Source: [Actinomadura] parvosata subsp. kistnae (lineage in GTDB: Bacteria; Actinomycetota; Actinomycetes; Streptosporangiales; Streptosporangiaceae). Taken from it: a DNA stretch of 64,000 nt. The stretch is taken from the NCBI RefSeq assembly GCF_900323885.1, contig NZ_OOHJ01000008.1:1-64000 (forward strand), read 5' to 3'. The translations under genes were made by a program, and so were the position numbers. The notes below the pieces were generated by a model that did not search any database, was not told where the DNA came from, and was given only the letters and a program-made list of their open reading frames with translations. The first letter of the stretch is position 1. Each line of letters starts with the position of its first letter. Shown in pieces: positions 41,218 through 49,954 of the stretch.

Positions 41218-42121
41218 CGGAGCGTTCGAGGGAGTCGGTCAGCCAGGCGAGCATGGTGCCGATCGTGGCGCGCTCGCCGCTCACCTCCCCCACCAGCCGC
41301 CAGTAGCGTCGTACGCGCGGGTCGCGGTCGGCGGCGACGCGGCCGAGGAGCTCGCGGCGGAAGGCGGGGGTGTCGATGCTGCGGCGGACCGTGGCGTGGG
41401 CGGCGACGAAGCGGTCGAGCTCGGGCCCCTCGCGCGGGGGGTCGCCGGCGAGCACGCAGGGGGCGGCCAGGGTGACGGCCTCGCCGACGCCGTGCATCAG
41501 GGTGTCCTCGTCGCCGATGGTGCGGGCGTTGGCCAGGGCTCTGGCGCGCAGGCCGGAGGTGAGCGAGCGGTCGCCGGCCAGGTGGACGAGCTCGGCGTAC
41601 GCGACGACCTGGAGCGGGGTGGGGTCGGCGGGCGGCTGGGGGACGGCCATGGACAGGAACGCGGCGTAGACCCCGTCGGAGACGGGCGAGACCATCTGCT
41701 GCCGCCAGAACCGCAGCAGCCGCTCGCGTGCGGCGCCGGCGTCCTCGACGGCGGCCAGCAGCTCCAGCCTGCCGGTACGCTCGCCCGGCCCGGCCTCCTC
41801 GACGGCCCGCAGCGAGGCGCGCCGCCAGGCCAGCTCGGCCAGCCGCTCGTCGAGCGCGGCCCGTTCGGCGGAGACGGCGTCGGCGATGGAGCGTTCGCCG
41901 GTGAGCACCTGCGCGATCGAGGCGAGGCCGAGCCCGAGGCCGCGCAGCCGCCTGATGAGGGCGAGCCGCTCCACGGCCGCCCCGTCGAACCTGCGGTGGT
42001 TTCCCGTGCTGCGCACCGACGCGATGATGCCCTCGTCGCAGTAGAAGCGGATGGTGCGCACGGGGACGCCGGTCAGCCGGGCCAGCTCGCCGATCCCGAG
42101 CGTTTCTTCGCGCAGCGGCAC
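41207..42121 (-). CDS. MerR-family transcriptional regulator
   Basis: A 304-residue regulator. The HTH and dimerisation helix are clear: LGIGELARLTGVPVRTIRFY, GNHRRFDGAAVERLALIRRL, GLGLASIAQVLTGERS. The large C-terminal part is helical and probably binds a ligand, as in TipA-like MerR proteins. GTG 42121 is chosen because GGAGG lies 5 nt upstream. It is divergent from the MDMPI-type gene, whose promoter carries a MerR-style elongated spacer; it should twist that promoter into an active form when induced. Confidence 0.9.
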   Translation of the reverse strand: MPLREETLGIGELARLTGVPVRTIRFYCDEGIIASVRSTGNHRRFDGAAVERLALIRRLRGLGLGLASIAQVLTGERSIADAVSAERAALDERLAELAWRRASLRAVEEAGPGERTGRLELLAAVEDAGAARERLLRFWRQQMVSPVSDGVYAAFLSMAVPQPPADPTPLQVVAYAELVHLAGDRSLTSGLRARALANARTIGDEDTLMHGVGEAVTLAAPCVLAGDPPREGPELDRFVAAHATVRRSIDTPAFRRELLGRVAADRDPRVRRYWRLVGEVSGERATIGTMLAWLTDSLERSVTP

Positions 42122-42153
42122 TTGAACCTCCACTGGACTGGAGTTCCTACGGT
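42122..42153 (+). promoter_or_regulatory. MerR-type promoter with 20-bp spacer and palindrome
   Basis: TTGAAC (42122-42127) and TACGGT (42148-42153) are 20 bp apart, longer than the standard 17. The inverted repeat CTCCA-N6-TGGAG (42128-42143) sits in the spacer, the hallmark of MerR-controlled promoters. The MerR start codon is at the left edge, so it also controls its own gene. Confidence 0.75.
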
Positions 42154-42187
42154 AGCGGCGTGATCCGACAGGAAAGGGGTGACGTCG

Positions 42188-42991
42188 ATGCCGGGGCTGG
42201 ATCTCGGGCGGCTCGTGGAGGGGCTGCGGGAGCAGACGGAGGGGTTCGCGCAGGCGGTGGCCGGGGGCGATCCTGAGGCGGTCGTGCCCACGTGTCCCGA
42301 GTGGCGGCTGCGGACGCTGGTCGCGCACATCGGGCTGGCCGATCGGTGGGCGGCGGAGCTGGTGCGCACGGGGCGACCGGTGCCGGCGCCGGATCCGGCC
42401 GCCGCGAATCCGGGTGTTCCGGGCGTTCCTGGCGAGTGGGGCGCGTGGCTGCGGGCGGGCGCCGATGAGCTGGTCGGGGCGGTGCGCGAGGCGGGCGAGG
42501 GAAGTCAGGCGTGGTCGTTCTTCGGGACGGTGCCGGCCGCGTTCTGGGTGCGCAGGATGCTGTCCGAGACGGCGATCCATCACTGCGACGCGGCGCTGAC
42601 GACCGGCGCCGCGTTCCGGATCGCGGGCGACCTGGCGGCCGAGGTGATCACCGAGGGCATGGAGCTGATGGCCGATCCGCGCGCCGAGACGGCGGTGCCG
42701 AAGCTGGCCCTGCTGAGGGGGGCGGGTGAGCGGCTGGCGTTCCGGCCGTACGGGATGGAGGGGTGGGTGATCACGCGGCTGCCCGAGGGGCTGCGGTGGG
42801 AACGCGGGAACGGGCCGGCGGACGTGGTGGTGTCGGGGACGCTGACCGAGGTCATGCTGGTGCTCGCACGGCGCAGACCGCCCGGCGAGGTGACGGGCGA
42901 GGTGACGGGCGAGGTGACGGGCGAGGTGACGGTGGAGGTGACGGGCGATCGGGCGCTGCTGGAGCACTGGCTGGAGCACACCCTCATGTGA
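42188..42991 (+). CDS. Maleylpyruvate isomerase / mycothiol-dependent (MDMPI, DinB-fold) protein
   Basis: A 267-residue DinB-fold protein. The N-terminal VPTCPEWRLRTLVAHIGLAD and the second metal motif SETAIHHCDAAL place His residues for a metal site. The family includes mycothiol-dependent maleylpyruvate isomerase and other mycothiol S-transferases. ATG 42188 has AAGGGG 8 nt upstream. Near the C-terminus (42889-42952) a 12-bp unit GGCGAGGTGACG is repeated in frame (GEVT x4-5). Its stop codon is in a 19-bp tandem repeat. Control by the divergent MerR is likely. Confidence 0.87.
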   Translation: MPGLDLGRLVEGLREQTEGFAQAVAGGDPEAVVPTCPEWRLRTLVAHIGLADRWAAELVRTGRPVPAPDPAAANPGVPGVPGEWGAWLRAGADELVGAVREAGEGSQAWSFFGTVPAAFWVRRMLSETAIHHCDAALTTGAAFRIAGDLAAEVITEGMELMADPRAETAVPKLALLRGAGERLAFRPYGMEGWVITRLPEGLRWERGNGPADVVVSGTLTEVMLVLARRRPPGEVTGEVTGEVTGEVTVEVTGDRALLEHWLEHTLM

Positions 42992-43037
42992 GCAGCCCAT
43001 CCTCATGTGAGCAGCCCATCCTCATGTGAGCAGCGCC
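42983..43037. repeat. 19-bp tandem repeat x3 spanning the MDMPI-type stop codon
   Basis: CTCATGTGAGCAGCCCATC at 42983-43001 and 43002-43020 (identical) and a third partial copy from 43021. The first contains the final Leu-Met codons and TGA stop (42989-42991). Confidence 0.9.
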
Positions 43038-43060
43038 CTCATGTCAGTACGGGCGCGGGT

Positions 43061-44188
43061 TCAGCGGAAGGCGGGCACCGTGGGCGGGCGGCCCATGAGG
43101 ACGGCCCCGGCGGCGTCGTACATGGCGGGGCTGAGGAAGGCGTGCTCCTGCACCACCATGACGTCGCCTAACAGGGCCGGGAGGGGGTGGGCGCGGTGGA
43201 TGGCGGCGGTGCCGGACAGGGAGACGACCTTGGCGACCACCTCCGCCCCGACCCGCGCGAGGTGCGCGGCGGACAGCCGCAGGTGGGCGTTCTGCTCGTC
43301 GCTGACCGCCCCGCCGTCGGTGACGGCCTGCCACGCCTCGCCGGTGGCCTCGTAGAAGTAGGCGCGGGCGGAGCGGAGCGCGGCCTCGGCCTCGGCGATG
43401 CCGGCGCGGTAGTAGGCGCGGTCGGCGAGCTTGGGGGCGCCGGTGATGCCGGCCCGGCCGGCGCCGGTGCCTTCGGCGAGGTCGAGCGCGGCGCGGGCGA
43501 CGCCGGCGGAGACGACGGCGAGCGCCTGCGCGGAGTAGGTGATGGCGGGGTAGCGGTAAAGGGGTTCGTCGATCACGGGGGCGCCGCCGCGGATGAAGGT
43601 CCATTCGCGGGCGACCTCGACGTCCTCGGCGACCAGGTCGAAGGAGCCGGTGGCCTGCATGCCGACGACGTCCCAGTCGCGGACGACGCGCAGCCGCTCG
43701 GGCGGCACCAGCGCGCCGCGTGGCTTGCCGGAGGTGGAGTCGTCGCCGGGGATGCCGACGACGAGGATGTCGGCGGCCACGCAGCCGCTGGCGAACTTCC
43801 ACCGGCCGTTGAGCAGGAAGCCGTGCCGGGTGGGGGTGGCCTCCTGGACGGGGAACAGGCCGCCGGCGAGGACGACGTCGGGCCCGTCGGCGTACAGGCG
43901 GGCCTGGGTGTCGAGCGGCAGCGAGCCGAGGTAGACGAGCGCGCAGCCGAAGCTCGCGACCCAGCCGGTGGAGCCGTCGACGGCCGAGATGCGCTCGATG
44001 CGCCGCAGGAAGTCGGCGGGCGGCATCGGCTCGCCGCCGAACCGCTGGGGCGCGGAGGAGCGGTAGAGGCCGAGCCGCTTCAGCCGGTCGACGAAGTCCT
44101 TGGGAACGTGGCGCAGGTCGCGGAACTCCTCGCGGCGCCGGGCCAGCTCGGTGAGCATCTCCTCGAACGGGTCGTCGTGCGCGGTCAT
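43061..44188 (-). CDS. Acyl-CoA dehydrogenase-fold flavin hydroxylase (group D monooxygenase-like)
   Basis: A 375-residue protein with the acyl-CoA dehydrogenase fold but the pattern of HsaA-type flavin monooxygenases: LYRSSAPQRFGGEPMPPADF, DGSTGWVASFGCALVYLGSL, LNGRWKFASGCVAADILVVG, GMQATGSFDLVAEDVEV. Such enzymes use reduced FMN/FAD from a separate reductase to hydroxylate aromatic or sulfur compounds. ATG 44188 has GAGGGGGCGGCG upstream. No reductase gene is adjacent. It is convergent with the MDMPI-type gene. Confidence 0.85.
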   Translation of the reverse strand: MTAHDDPFEEMLTELARRREEFRDLRHVPKDFVDRLKRLGLYRSSAPQRFGGEPMPPADFLRRIERISAVDGSTGWVASFGCALVYLGSLPLDTQARLYADGPDVVLAGGLFPVQEATPTRHGFLLNGRWKFASGCVAADILVVGIPGDDSTSGKPRGALVPPERLRVVRDWDVVGMQATGSFDLVAEDVEVAREWTFIRGGAPVIDEPLYRYPAITYSAQALAVVSAGVARAALDLAEGTGAGRAGITGAPKLADRAYYRAGIAEAEAALRSARAYFYEATGEAWQAVTDGGAVSDEQNAHLRLSAAHLARVGAEVVAKVVSLSGTAAIHRAHPLPALLGDVMVVQEHAFLSPAMYDAAGAVLMGRPPTVPAFR

Positions 44189-44281
44189 CGCCGCCCCCTC
44201 GTCGGCCCGCCGCCAGGAGGGCCCGCCGTCAGGAAGGGAGGTCACTCCGGCGCGTGCCGGCGCTCCCACACGTGATCCTAC

Positions 44282-45103
44282 TCACAGCTCGACGTGGGTG
44301 TCAGGGTCGCCGCCGAGGCGGCCTCCGGTGGCGAGCGGTTCGAGGCGGGCCAGGTCCTCGGAGGACAGGCTGAAGTCGAACACCTCGAGGTTCTGGCGCA
44401 TGCGCTCGGGGTCGGCCGACTTGGGGATGGGCACGGCGCCCATCTGGACGTGCCAGCGCAGCACCACCTGGGCCGGGGTACGGCCGTGGGCGGCGGCCAG
44501 GTCGGTGACGGCGGGCTCGTCGAGCAGCTTGGAGCCGCGCCCGAGCGGGCTCCACGACTCGGTGACGATGTCGTGCCCGGCGTGCCAGGCGCGCAGCTCG
44601 TCCTGGGGGAAGCCGGGGTGCATCTCGACCTGGTTGACGACGGGCGCGACGCCGGTCTCGGCGATGATCCGCTCGATCTGCTCGGGGGTGAAGTTGGAGA
44701 CGCCGATCGAGCGTACGAGGCCCTGCTCGCGCAGGTGGACGAAGGCGCGCCAGGTGTCGATGTAGAGGCCGCGGCCGGGCAGCGGCCAGTGGATGAGGTA
44801 GAGGTCGACGTAGTCGAGGCCGAGGCGGGCGCGGCTCTCCTCGAAGCCGCGCAGGGCGGCGTCGTAGCCGTGGTGGGAGCCGCGCAGCTTGGTGGTGACG
44901 AACAGCTCCTCGCGGGCCACGGACGCCTGGGCGACGGCGGCGCCGACGCCGGCCTCGTTGCCGTAGCCGGCGGCCGTGTCGATGAGCCGGTAGCCGAGCG
45001 AGATGGCGTGGGTGACGGCCTGGCGGGCCTCTTCGTCGTTCATGGGCCAGGTGCCGAGGCCGAGGCGTGGCATCGGGCGGCCGTCGGCGAGCATGACGGT
45101 CAT
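44282..45103 (-). CDS. Aldo/keto reductase (2,5-diketo-D-gluconate reductase-like)
   Basis: A 273-residue TIM-barrel reductase. The catalytic set is present: Asp in LIDTAAGYGNEAGVG, Tyr in the same segment, Lys in FVTTKLRGSHHG and His in YLIHWPLPG. The C-terminal IPKSADPERMRQNLEVFDF binds NADPH. It reduces carbonyl compounds. ATG 45103 has AAGGGGA 8 nt upstream. It is divergent from the sulfotransferase gene. Confidence 0.93.
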   Translation of the reverse strand: MTVMLADGRPMPRLGLGTWPMNDEEARQAVTHAISLGYRLIDTAAGYGNEAGVGAAVAQASVAREELFVTTKLRGSHHGYDAALRGFEESRARLGLDYVDLYLIHWPLPGRGLYIDTWRAFVHLREQGLVRSIGVSNFTPEQIERIIAETGVAPVVNQVEMHPGFPQDELRAWHAGHDIVTESWSPLGRGSKLLDEPAVTDLAAAHGRTPAQVVLRWHVQMGAVPIPKSADPERMRQNLEVFDFSLSSEDLARLEPLATGGRLGGDPDTHVEL

Positions 45104-45204
45104 GAGCAGTTCCCCTTCGTGCGGCTGAGTGTGCTCCTTACCCCACGGCCACATCCACCAACCTGCGGCGGCTTGTCACACTTTCCCGCACTATTTCGAC
45201 CTAT

Positions 45205-45219
45205 GTGGTAGAGAACCAC
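45205..45219 (+). promoter_or_regulatory. Short inverted repeat just before the sulfotransferase gene
   Basis: GTGGTAGAGAACCAC has perfect 5-bp arms around 5 nt, lying 12 nt before GTG 45232 and partly beside the GGAGG ribosome binding site. It could be an operator or an mRNA hairpin. Confidence 0.35.
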
Positions 45220-45231
45220 TGGAGGTGCGAT

Positions 45232-45948
45232 GTGCTGACCGTGATAGGCGCGGGTTTTCCGCGCACCGGAACCAGCTCCATGAAAGCCGCACTGGAGCGG
45301 CTCGGGTTCGGACCCTGCTTCCACATGTACACCATCCTGACCGAGCCGGCCCGCTCCCACGACTGGGCTCGGCTGGCCGACAGCGACGAGGCGGATTGGG
45401 GGAAACTGTTCGACGGGTTCCGCTCGACGCAGGACTGGCCGGCCTCCTTCTTCTGGCGGGAGCTGGCGCAGGCGTACCCGGAGGCGAAGGTCCTGCTCAC
45501 CGTACGCGACCCGCGCGCCTGGTACGCGAGCATGATGACGCTGATCGACAACGGGCCCAGGAGCATGATGGGCGAGGGCGGGGCGCCCGACCTGCCCCCG
45601 GCGTCCCGGGCCGTCTTCGAGGGCATGGGACGCATGCGGCCGGTGCTCGACCGCATCGCCGCCGCCACGTTCGGGCCCGGCAGGACCATGGCCGACGGGC
45701 CGGTGGACGAGGACGCCGCCGTGGCGGCGTTCGAGCGGCACACGGCCACCGTGAAGGAGAGCCTGCCGCCGGAGCGCCTGCTGGTCTTCGACGTGCGGGA
45801 GGGGTGGGAGCCGCTGTGCCGGTTCCTGGAGGTGGACGTGCCCGACGAGCCGTTCCCGCATCTCAACGACGGCAAGTCGATGCGGGAGTTCCTCGGCCGG
45901 CTGATGCGGGGCGACGTCTCGCACCCGTCGTTCACCATGAACGCGTAG
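45232..45948 (+). CDS. Sulfotransferase-family protein
   Basis: A 238-residue protein with the 5'-phosphosulfate loop GFPRTGTSSMKAALERLGFG near the N-terminus and the second site VLLTVRDPRAWYASMM (3'-phosphate type). LPPERLLVFDVREGWEPLCR is the usual late motif. It transfers sulfate from PAPS to a hydroxyl or amine; the acceptor is unknown. GTG 45232 is chosen because GGAGG lies 7 nt upstream. It is convergent with the response regulator gene by 4 bp of spacing. Confidence 0.85.
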   Translation: MLTVIGAGFPRTGTSSMKAALERLGFGPCFHMYTILTEPARSHDWARLADSDEADWGKLFDGFRSTQDWPASFFWRELAQAYPEAKVLLTVRDPRAWYASMMTLIDNGPRSMMGEGGAPDLPPASRAVFEGMGRMRPVLDRIAAATFGPGRTMADGPVDEDAAVAAFERHTATVKESLPPERLLVFDVREGWEPLCRFLEVDVPDEPFPHLNDGKSMREFLGRLMRGDVSHPSFTMNA

Positions 45949-45952
45949 GCGC

Positions 45953-46597
45953 TCAGCTCTCCAGGTACCGCAGGATCGCCAGCACGCGCCGGCTGTAGCC
46001 GGGGTCGCGGGGCAGGTCGAGCTTGTCCATGATGGCGTTGACGTGCTTCTCCACCGTACTGAGCGACACGTGCAGCCGCTCGGCGATGGCGGCGTTCACG
46101 AACCCCTGGGCGAGGTGCCGCAGCACCTCGCCCTCGCGGGGGCTGAGCCTGCTCAGCGGGTCGGTACGGGTGGTGCGGGCCATGAGCTGCCGCACCACCT
46201 CCGGGTCAAACGCCGTGCCGCCCGCCCGGACCCGCTCCAGCGAGCCGAGGAACTCGGCCACCTCGGAGACCCGGTCCTTCAGCAGGTAGCCGAGCCCTTC
46301 CGGGGACCCGGCCAGCAGCCTGGCGGCGTAGTGCGGCTCGACGTACTGCGACAGGACGAGCACGCCGACGCCCGGCAGCCGCTCGCGGATCTCCAGCGCG
46401 GCCCGCAGCCCGTCGTCCTTGTGCTCGGGCGGCATGCGCACGTCGATGACGGCCACGTCGGGGCGGTGCCGCTCGGCCGCGTCGAGCAGCGCGGGCGCGT
46501 CGCCGACGGCGGCCACCACCTCGTGGCCCGCGTCGGCGAGCAGCCGGGTCAGGCCCTCGCGCAGCAGCACGGAGTCGTCGGCGAGGATCAGCCGCAC
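45953..46597 (-). CDS. NarL/FixJ-family response regulator
   Basis: A 214-residue regulator with receiver domain (acidic pair near residues 7-8, phospho-acceptor Asp52 in VAVIDVRMP, Lys in YLLKDRVSE) and LuxR-type HTH (SRLSPREGEVLRHLAQGFVN, LHVSLSTVEKHVNAIMDKLD). The GTG start at 46597 overlaps the kinase gene by 10 bp. It is the output of the kinase next to it and probably drives the ABC operon. Confidence 0.95.
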   Translation of the reverse strand: MRLILADDSVLLREGLTRLLADAGHEVVAAVGDAPALLDAAERHRPDVAVIDVRMPPEHKDDGLRAALEIRERLPGVGVLVLSQYVEPHYAARLLAGSPEGLGYLLKDRVSEVAEFLGSLERVRAGGTAFDPEVVRQLMARTTRTDPLSRLSPREGEVLRHLAQGFVNAAIAERLHVSLSTVEKHVNAIMDKLDLPRDPGYSRRVLAILRYLES

Positions 46598-47820
46598 GGC
46601 GGCGCCTTCGGCAGCGTCGCGGTGACCCTGGTGGGGCCGCCGGGCGGGCTGTCGACGGTGAACGTGCCGTCGAGTGCCAGCACCCGCCGCGCCAGCCCCG
46701 ACAGGCCGCCGCCGGACGGGTCGGCGCCGCCCCCGCCGTCGTCTGAGATCGCCACGCTCACCGTCCGCTCGTCCTCGGTCAGGACCACCAGGATGTCATG
46801 GGCGCCGGCGTGCTTGACCGCGTTGGTGATGGCCTCGCGGGCCACGAAGTACAGGGCGGTCTCGATCTCGGAGGCGGGGCGGGCGGTCAGGCCGTCGTGC
46901 ACGGTGACGGGCAGGCCCGCCCGCTCGGCCACGCCGGCGAGGGCCGCGCGCAGGCCGAGCTCGTCGAGCGCGGTCGGGTAGATGCGCCAGGCGACGCTGC
47001 GCAGCTCGTCGAGGAGCTGGCGCGACTCCGTGTACGCCTGCGCCACCAGCTCGGCGACCCCGTCCTGACGCGCTGCGGGCGCGGTCCCGATCGCGTGGCG
47101 GGCGCGGCCGAGCAGCATGGCCAGGGCGACGCCGCGCTGCTGCACGCCGTCGTGCAGGTCGCGCTCGATCCTGCGCCGCTCGTCGTCCACCGCCCTGACG
47201 ATGCCGGAACGGGTCTCGGTCAGCTCGGCGATGCGCCGGCGCATCAGCTCCTCGCCGGTGGGCCCGAGGAAGTGCGCGGCCAGGCGGCGATCGAGCGCGG
47301 CGGCGGCCGCGACCATGAGGATGAGCACGCCGAGCAGGGCCAGCCCGGCCGTGATGCCGAGCGCGCCGCCGCTGGTGACGAGCTTCACTCCCGGCAGCTC
47401 CAGGGGGACCGGCTCGGACTCGCCCCACACCAGGTCCCACGTGCCGCCGCCCAGCAGCAGCACGATGAGGAACAGGGTGCTGGCCCAGAGGTAGCCGCCG
47501 AGGACCCCCAGGGCGGCGCGGGCGGCGAGGAAGGCGTACCCGCCGTCGGCCCGCGCCGGCTCGTGCCCGAGCCAGCGGGACAGGCGGGCCCGCTCCAGCG
47601 CCGTCAGCCGGGCGCGCCCGCGCGCGGCGGCGGGCCGCAGAGCGGGGATCAGCGCGGCGGGCGCCGCCACGGCCAGGAAGATCAGCTCGGCCGCGCCGAG
47701 AGCCGTTCCGAGAACGACTCCGGCCAGGAGGCGGGCGATGCGGGTGCCTGACACGGGCGTGAAGTCTAGGCGCCCGCCACGACGTGCGGTCACCAGCCGC
47801 CCCGCAGGACGCGCGGTCAT
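46588..47820 (-). CDS. Sensor histidine kinase (NarX/DesK-like)
   Basis: A 410-residue kinase. The N-terminal half has about four membrane helices (LLAGVVLGTALGAAELIFLA, LGVLGGYLWASTLFLIVLLL, ALGITAGLALLGVLILMVAA). HisKA_3 motif ERRRIERDLHDGVQQRGVAL places the phospho-His at residue 223; the ATPase domain shows REAITNAVKHAGA. The ATG at 47820 overlaps the permease stop (TGATG). Confidence 0.93.
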   Translation of the reverse strand: MTARPAGRLVTARRGGRLDFTPVSGTRIARLLAGVVLGTALGAAELIFLAVAAPAALIPALRPAAARGRARLTALERARLSRWLGHEPARADGGYAFLAARAALGVLGGYLWASTLFLIVLLLGGGTWDLVWGESEPVPLELPGVKLVTSGGALGITAGLALLGVLILMVAAAAALDRRLAAHFLGPTGEELMRRRIAELTETRSGIVRAVDDERRRIERDLHDGVQQRGVALAMLLGRARHAIGTAPAARQDGVAELVAQAYTESRQLLDELRSVAWRIYPTALDELGLRAALAGVAERAGLPVTVHDGLTARPASEIETALYFVAREAITNAVKHAGAHDILVVLTEDERTVSVAISDDGGGGADPSGGGLSGLARRVLALDGTFTVDSPPGGPTRVTATLPKAPPCG

Positions 47821-48638
47821 CAGGCGTCGCGGCGGCGCAGGACTGCCAGGCCCGCCGCCAGGCCCGCCGCCGCCCAGATCAGCAGCCACAGCAGCCCCTC
47901 CCCCGCCGGGTACGGCATGGGCCCGCCGGTGAGGTTGTCCGTGCTGCCCATGAACGCCAGCCCGGCGAACGTCGGCATCCGCAGCGAGGCGTCCAGCAGC
48001 GCCGGCACCCCGGTCATGAGGATCACCAGCGGCAGCCCCAACAGCAGCATGAACATCACCGTCAGCGTGCCCGCCGCGCTGCGCATCGCGGCCCCGACGC
48101 CCAGCGTCGTCACGGACACCAGCGCGTAGAACACCCCGGTGCCCAGCAGATCGGCCACGGCGTCGCCGGCGGGCAGCACCACGAGCCCGCCGAACACGTC
48201 GGCCGACAGCACCGCGTACACGACCCCCGTCGCCACCGCCCCCGACAGCACGCCCGCCGCGAGCATCACCGGCCCCACCACCAGCGCCTTGGCCGCCAGC
48301 ACCACCCCGCGCACGGGCGTGGCCTGCAAGGTGACGCGGATGGCGCCGGAGGCGTACTCGGAGGTGATCGCCAGCATGGCCAGGGCGACCAGCGCGAACT
48401 GCACGAACGACGTGGCCGAGACCACGGCCTCGCTGGCGACGACGCGCACCCCGGCCGCCCGCGCCGCGCCGGCGTCGCCGTCGTACTCGCGCAGGGCGTC
48501 GGTCGCGGACGCGCCGCCGAGGGTGACGGCGATCAGCACGGTGAGCGCGAACGCGCAGGCCAGGCACCACCACGTGGCCCTGACCGACCACAGCTTCGCC
48601 CACTCGGCCCCGACGGCCTGCCGCAGGGTCGCCGTCAC
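47820..48638 (-). CDS. ABC-2-type exporter permease
   Basis: A 272-residue membrane protein with about six helices, including FVQFALVALAMLAITSEYAS and LVVGPVMLAAGVLSGAVATG. The EYASGAIRVTLQATPVRG segment is typical of ABC-2 permeases. GTG 48638 overlaps the ATPase stop (GTGA). It works with the ATPase below in drug, peptide or lipid export. Confidence 0.92.
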   Translation of the reverse strand: MTATLRQAVGAEWAKLWSVRATWWCLACAFALTVLIAVTLGGASATDALREYDGDAGAARAAGVRVVASEAVVSATSFVQFALVALAMLAITSEYASGAIRVTLQATPVRGVVLAAKALVVGPVMLAAGVLSGAVATGVVYAVLSADVFGGLVVLPAGDAVADLLGTGVFYALVSVTTLGVGAAMRSAAGTLTVMFMLLLGLPLVILMTGVPALLDASLRMPTFAGLAFMGSTDNLTGGPMPYPAGEGLLWLLIWAAAGLAAGLAVLRRRDA

Positions 48639-49540
48639 GCGCCCACCCCGTACTCGACGCTGCCGGACGTCAGCTCCTGGTACGCCTGCTCCAGCGACGC
48701 CTCCTTGGCGCGCAGCTCGTGCAGCCGGATCCCGGCCTCGTGCGCCAGGTCGCCGACCCGCTCGATCGCGGCCCCGGTGACCTCCAGCTCGTTCTCGCCG
48801 CACCGCTCGACCGCCATCCCGGCCCGGCGCAGCAGCGCCGCGAGGTCGCCGGCGTGCGGGGTGCGGACGAGCACGGCCGTCAGCGAGCTGCCCGCGAGGA
48901 CGTCGGCGAGCGGCGCGTCCGTGATGAGCCGCCCCTTGCCGATCACGACGAGGTGGTCGGCGGTGAGCTGCATCTCGCTCATGAGGTGGCTGGAGACGAA
49001 CACGGTGCGCCCCTCGGCCGCCAGCGACCGCATGAACCCGCGCACCCAGCGCACCCCGTCCGGGTCCAGCCCGTTGACGGGCTCGTCGAACATCAGCACC
49101 TCGGGGTCGCCCAGCAGCGCCGCGGCGATCCCGAGCCGCTGGCTCATGCCGAGCGACAGCGTCCCGGCGCGCTTGCGGGCCGCGCCCGCCATGCCCACCG
49201 TCTCCAGCACCTCCTCCACGCGCCGCCGCGGGATGCCGTTGCTGCGGGCCAGCGCCACCAGGTGGGCCCGGCCGCTGCGGCCGGGGTGGACGGCGCGGGC
49301 GTCGAGGAGCGCGCCGACGGTACGCAGCGGGTTCCTGATCTTCCGGTACGGGACGCCGCCGACGAGCGCGGTGCCGGCGGTGGGACGGTCGAGGCCGAGG
49401 ACGAGGCGCATCGTGGTCGACTTCCCGGCGCCGTTGGGGCCGAGGAAACCGGTGACGGCGCCCGGTCTCAGCTCCAGTGTGAGGTCGTCGACCGCGAGCC
49501 GGTCGCCGTACCTCTTGGTCAAACCCTTGAGACTGATCAC
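48635..49540 (-). CDS. ABC exporter ATPase
   Basis: A 301-residue ATPase: Walker A FLGPNGAGKSTTMRLVLGLD, signature TLSLGMSQRLGIAAAL, Walker B EVLMFDEPVNGLD and switch His in FVSSHLMSEM. It is typical of antibiotic/bacitracin exporters. The start is GTG 49540 with GAGGGAGC upstream; TAGCGT sits 8 nt before it, possibly a near-leaderless promoter. It is the first gene of a four-gene operon (ATPase, permease, kinase, regulator), the usual layout of a self-controlled detoxification module. Confidence 0.93.
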   Translation of the reverse strand: MISLKGLTKRYGDRLAVDDLTLELRPGAVTGFLGPNGAGKSTTMRLVLGLDRPTAGTALVGGVPYRKIRNPLRTVGALLDARAVHPGRSGRAHLVALARSNGIPRRRVEEVLETVGMAGAARKRAGTLSLGMSQRLGIAAALLGDPEVLMFDEPVNGLDPDGVRWVRGFMRSLAAEGRTVFVSSHLMSEMQLTADHLVVIGKGRLITDAPLADVLAGSSLTAVLVRTPHAGDLAALLRRAGMAVERCGENELEVTGAAIERVGDLAHEAGIRLHELRAKEASLEQAYQELTSGSVEYGVGA

Positions 49541-49631
49541 GCTCCCTCACGCTAGGAGGGGGCGGGGCGGGCGGCCATGGGGGCGGCCCGCCGACCTCGA
49601 TGGCGGAAAACCGTAAAGCGGCGCGGGGCCG

Positions 49632-49946
49632 TCAGGGGTCGAAGGCGGTTCTGGCGAGGTCGTGGGAGCGGCGCGCGACGTCCTCCTCCGCCCGCCTGAA
49701 CGCCTCCGTGATGGCCTCCTCCAGGCCGTGGGAGCCCAGCCGCAGGGCGCGGGGGTCGAGGTGCAGCGCGGCCAGGGAGCCGGTGGCCGACAGCTCGACG
49801 GCCACCTGCCCGCCGGCGCTCTCCCCGCGCCCGGTCGTCTCGCTCAGCAGGCGGCTCACCTCCTCCAGGCGGGTGGTGCGGGCGGCCAGCTCGGCGAGGG
49901 CGTGGTCGAGCTCGGGGTCGCCGGTGCGCGGCGGTGTCGTCGTCAT
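49632..49946 (-). CDS. YbaB/EbfC-family small protein
   Basis: A 104-residue protein with the YbaB pattern: DHALAELAARTTRLEEVSRL, GQVAVELSATGSLAALHLDP, GLEEAITEAFRRAEEDVARR. EbfC members bind DNA or nucleoid; actinobacterial forms are commonly next to WXG100-type genes, as here. ATG 49946 with TAGGAGCCGCC overlaps the previous stop region (8 nt gap). Confidence 0.8.
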   Translation of the reverse strand: MTTTPPRTGDPELDHALAELAARTTRLEEVSRLLSETTGRGESAGGQVAVELSATGSLAALHLDPRALRLGSHGLEEAITEAFRRAEEDVARRSHDLARTAFDP

Positions 49947-49954
49947 GGCGGCTC

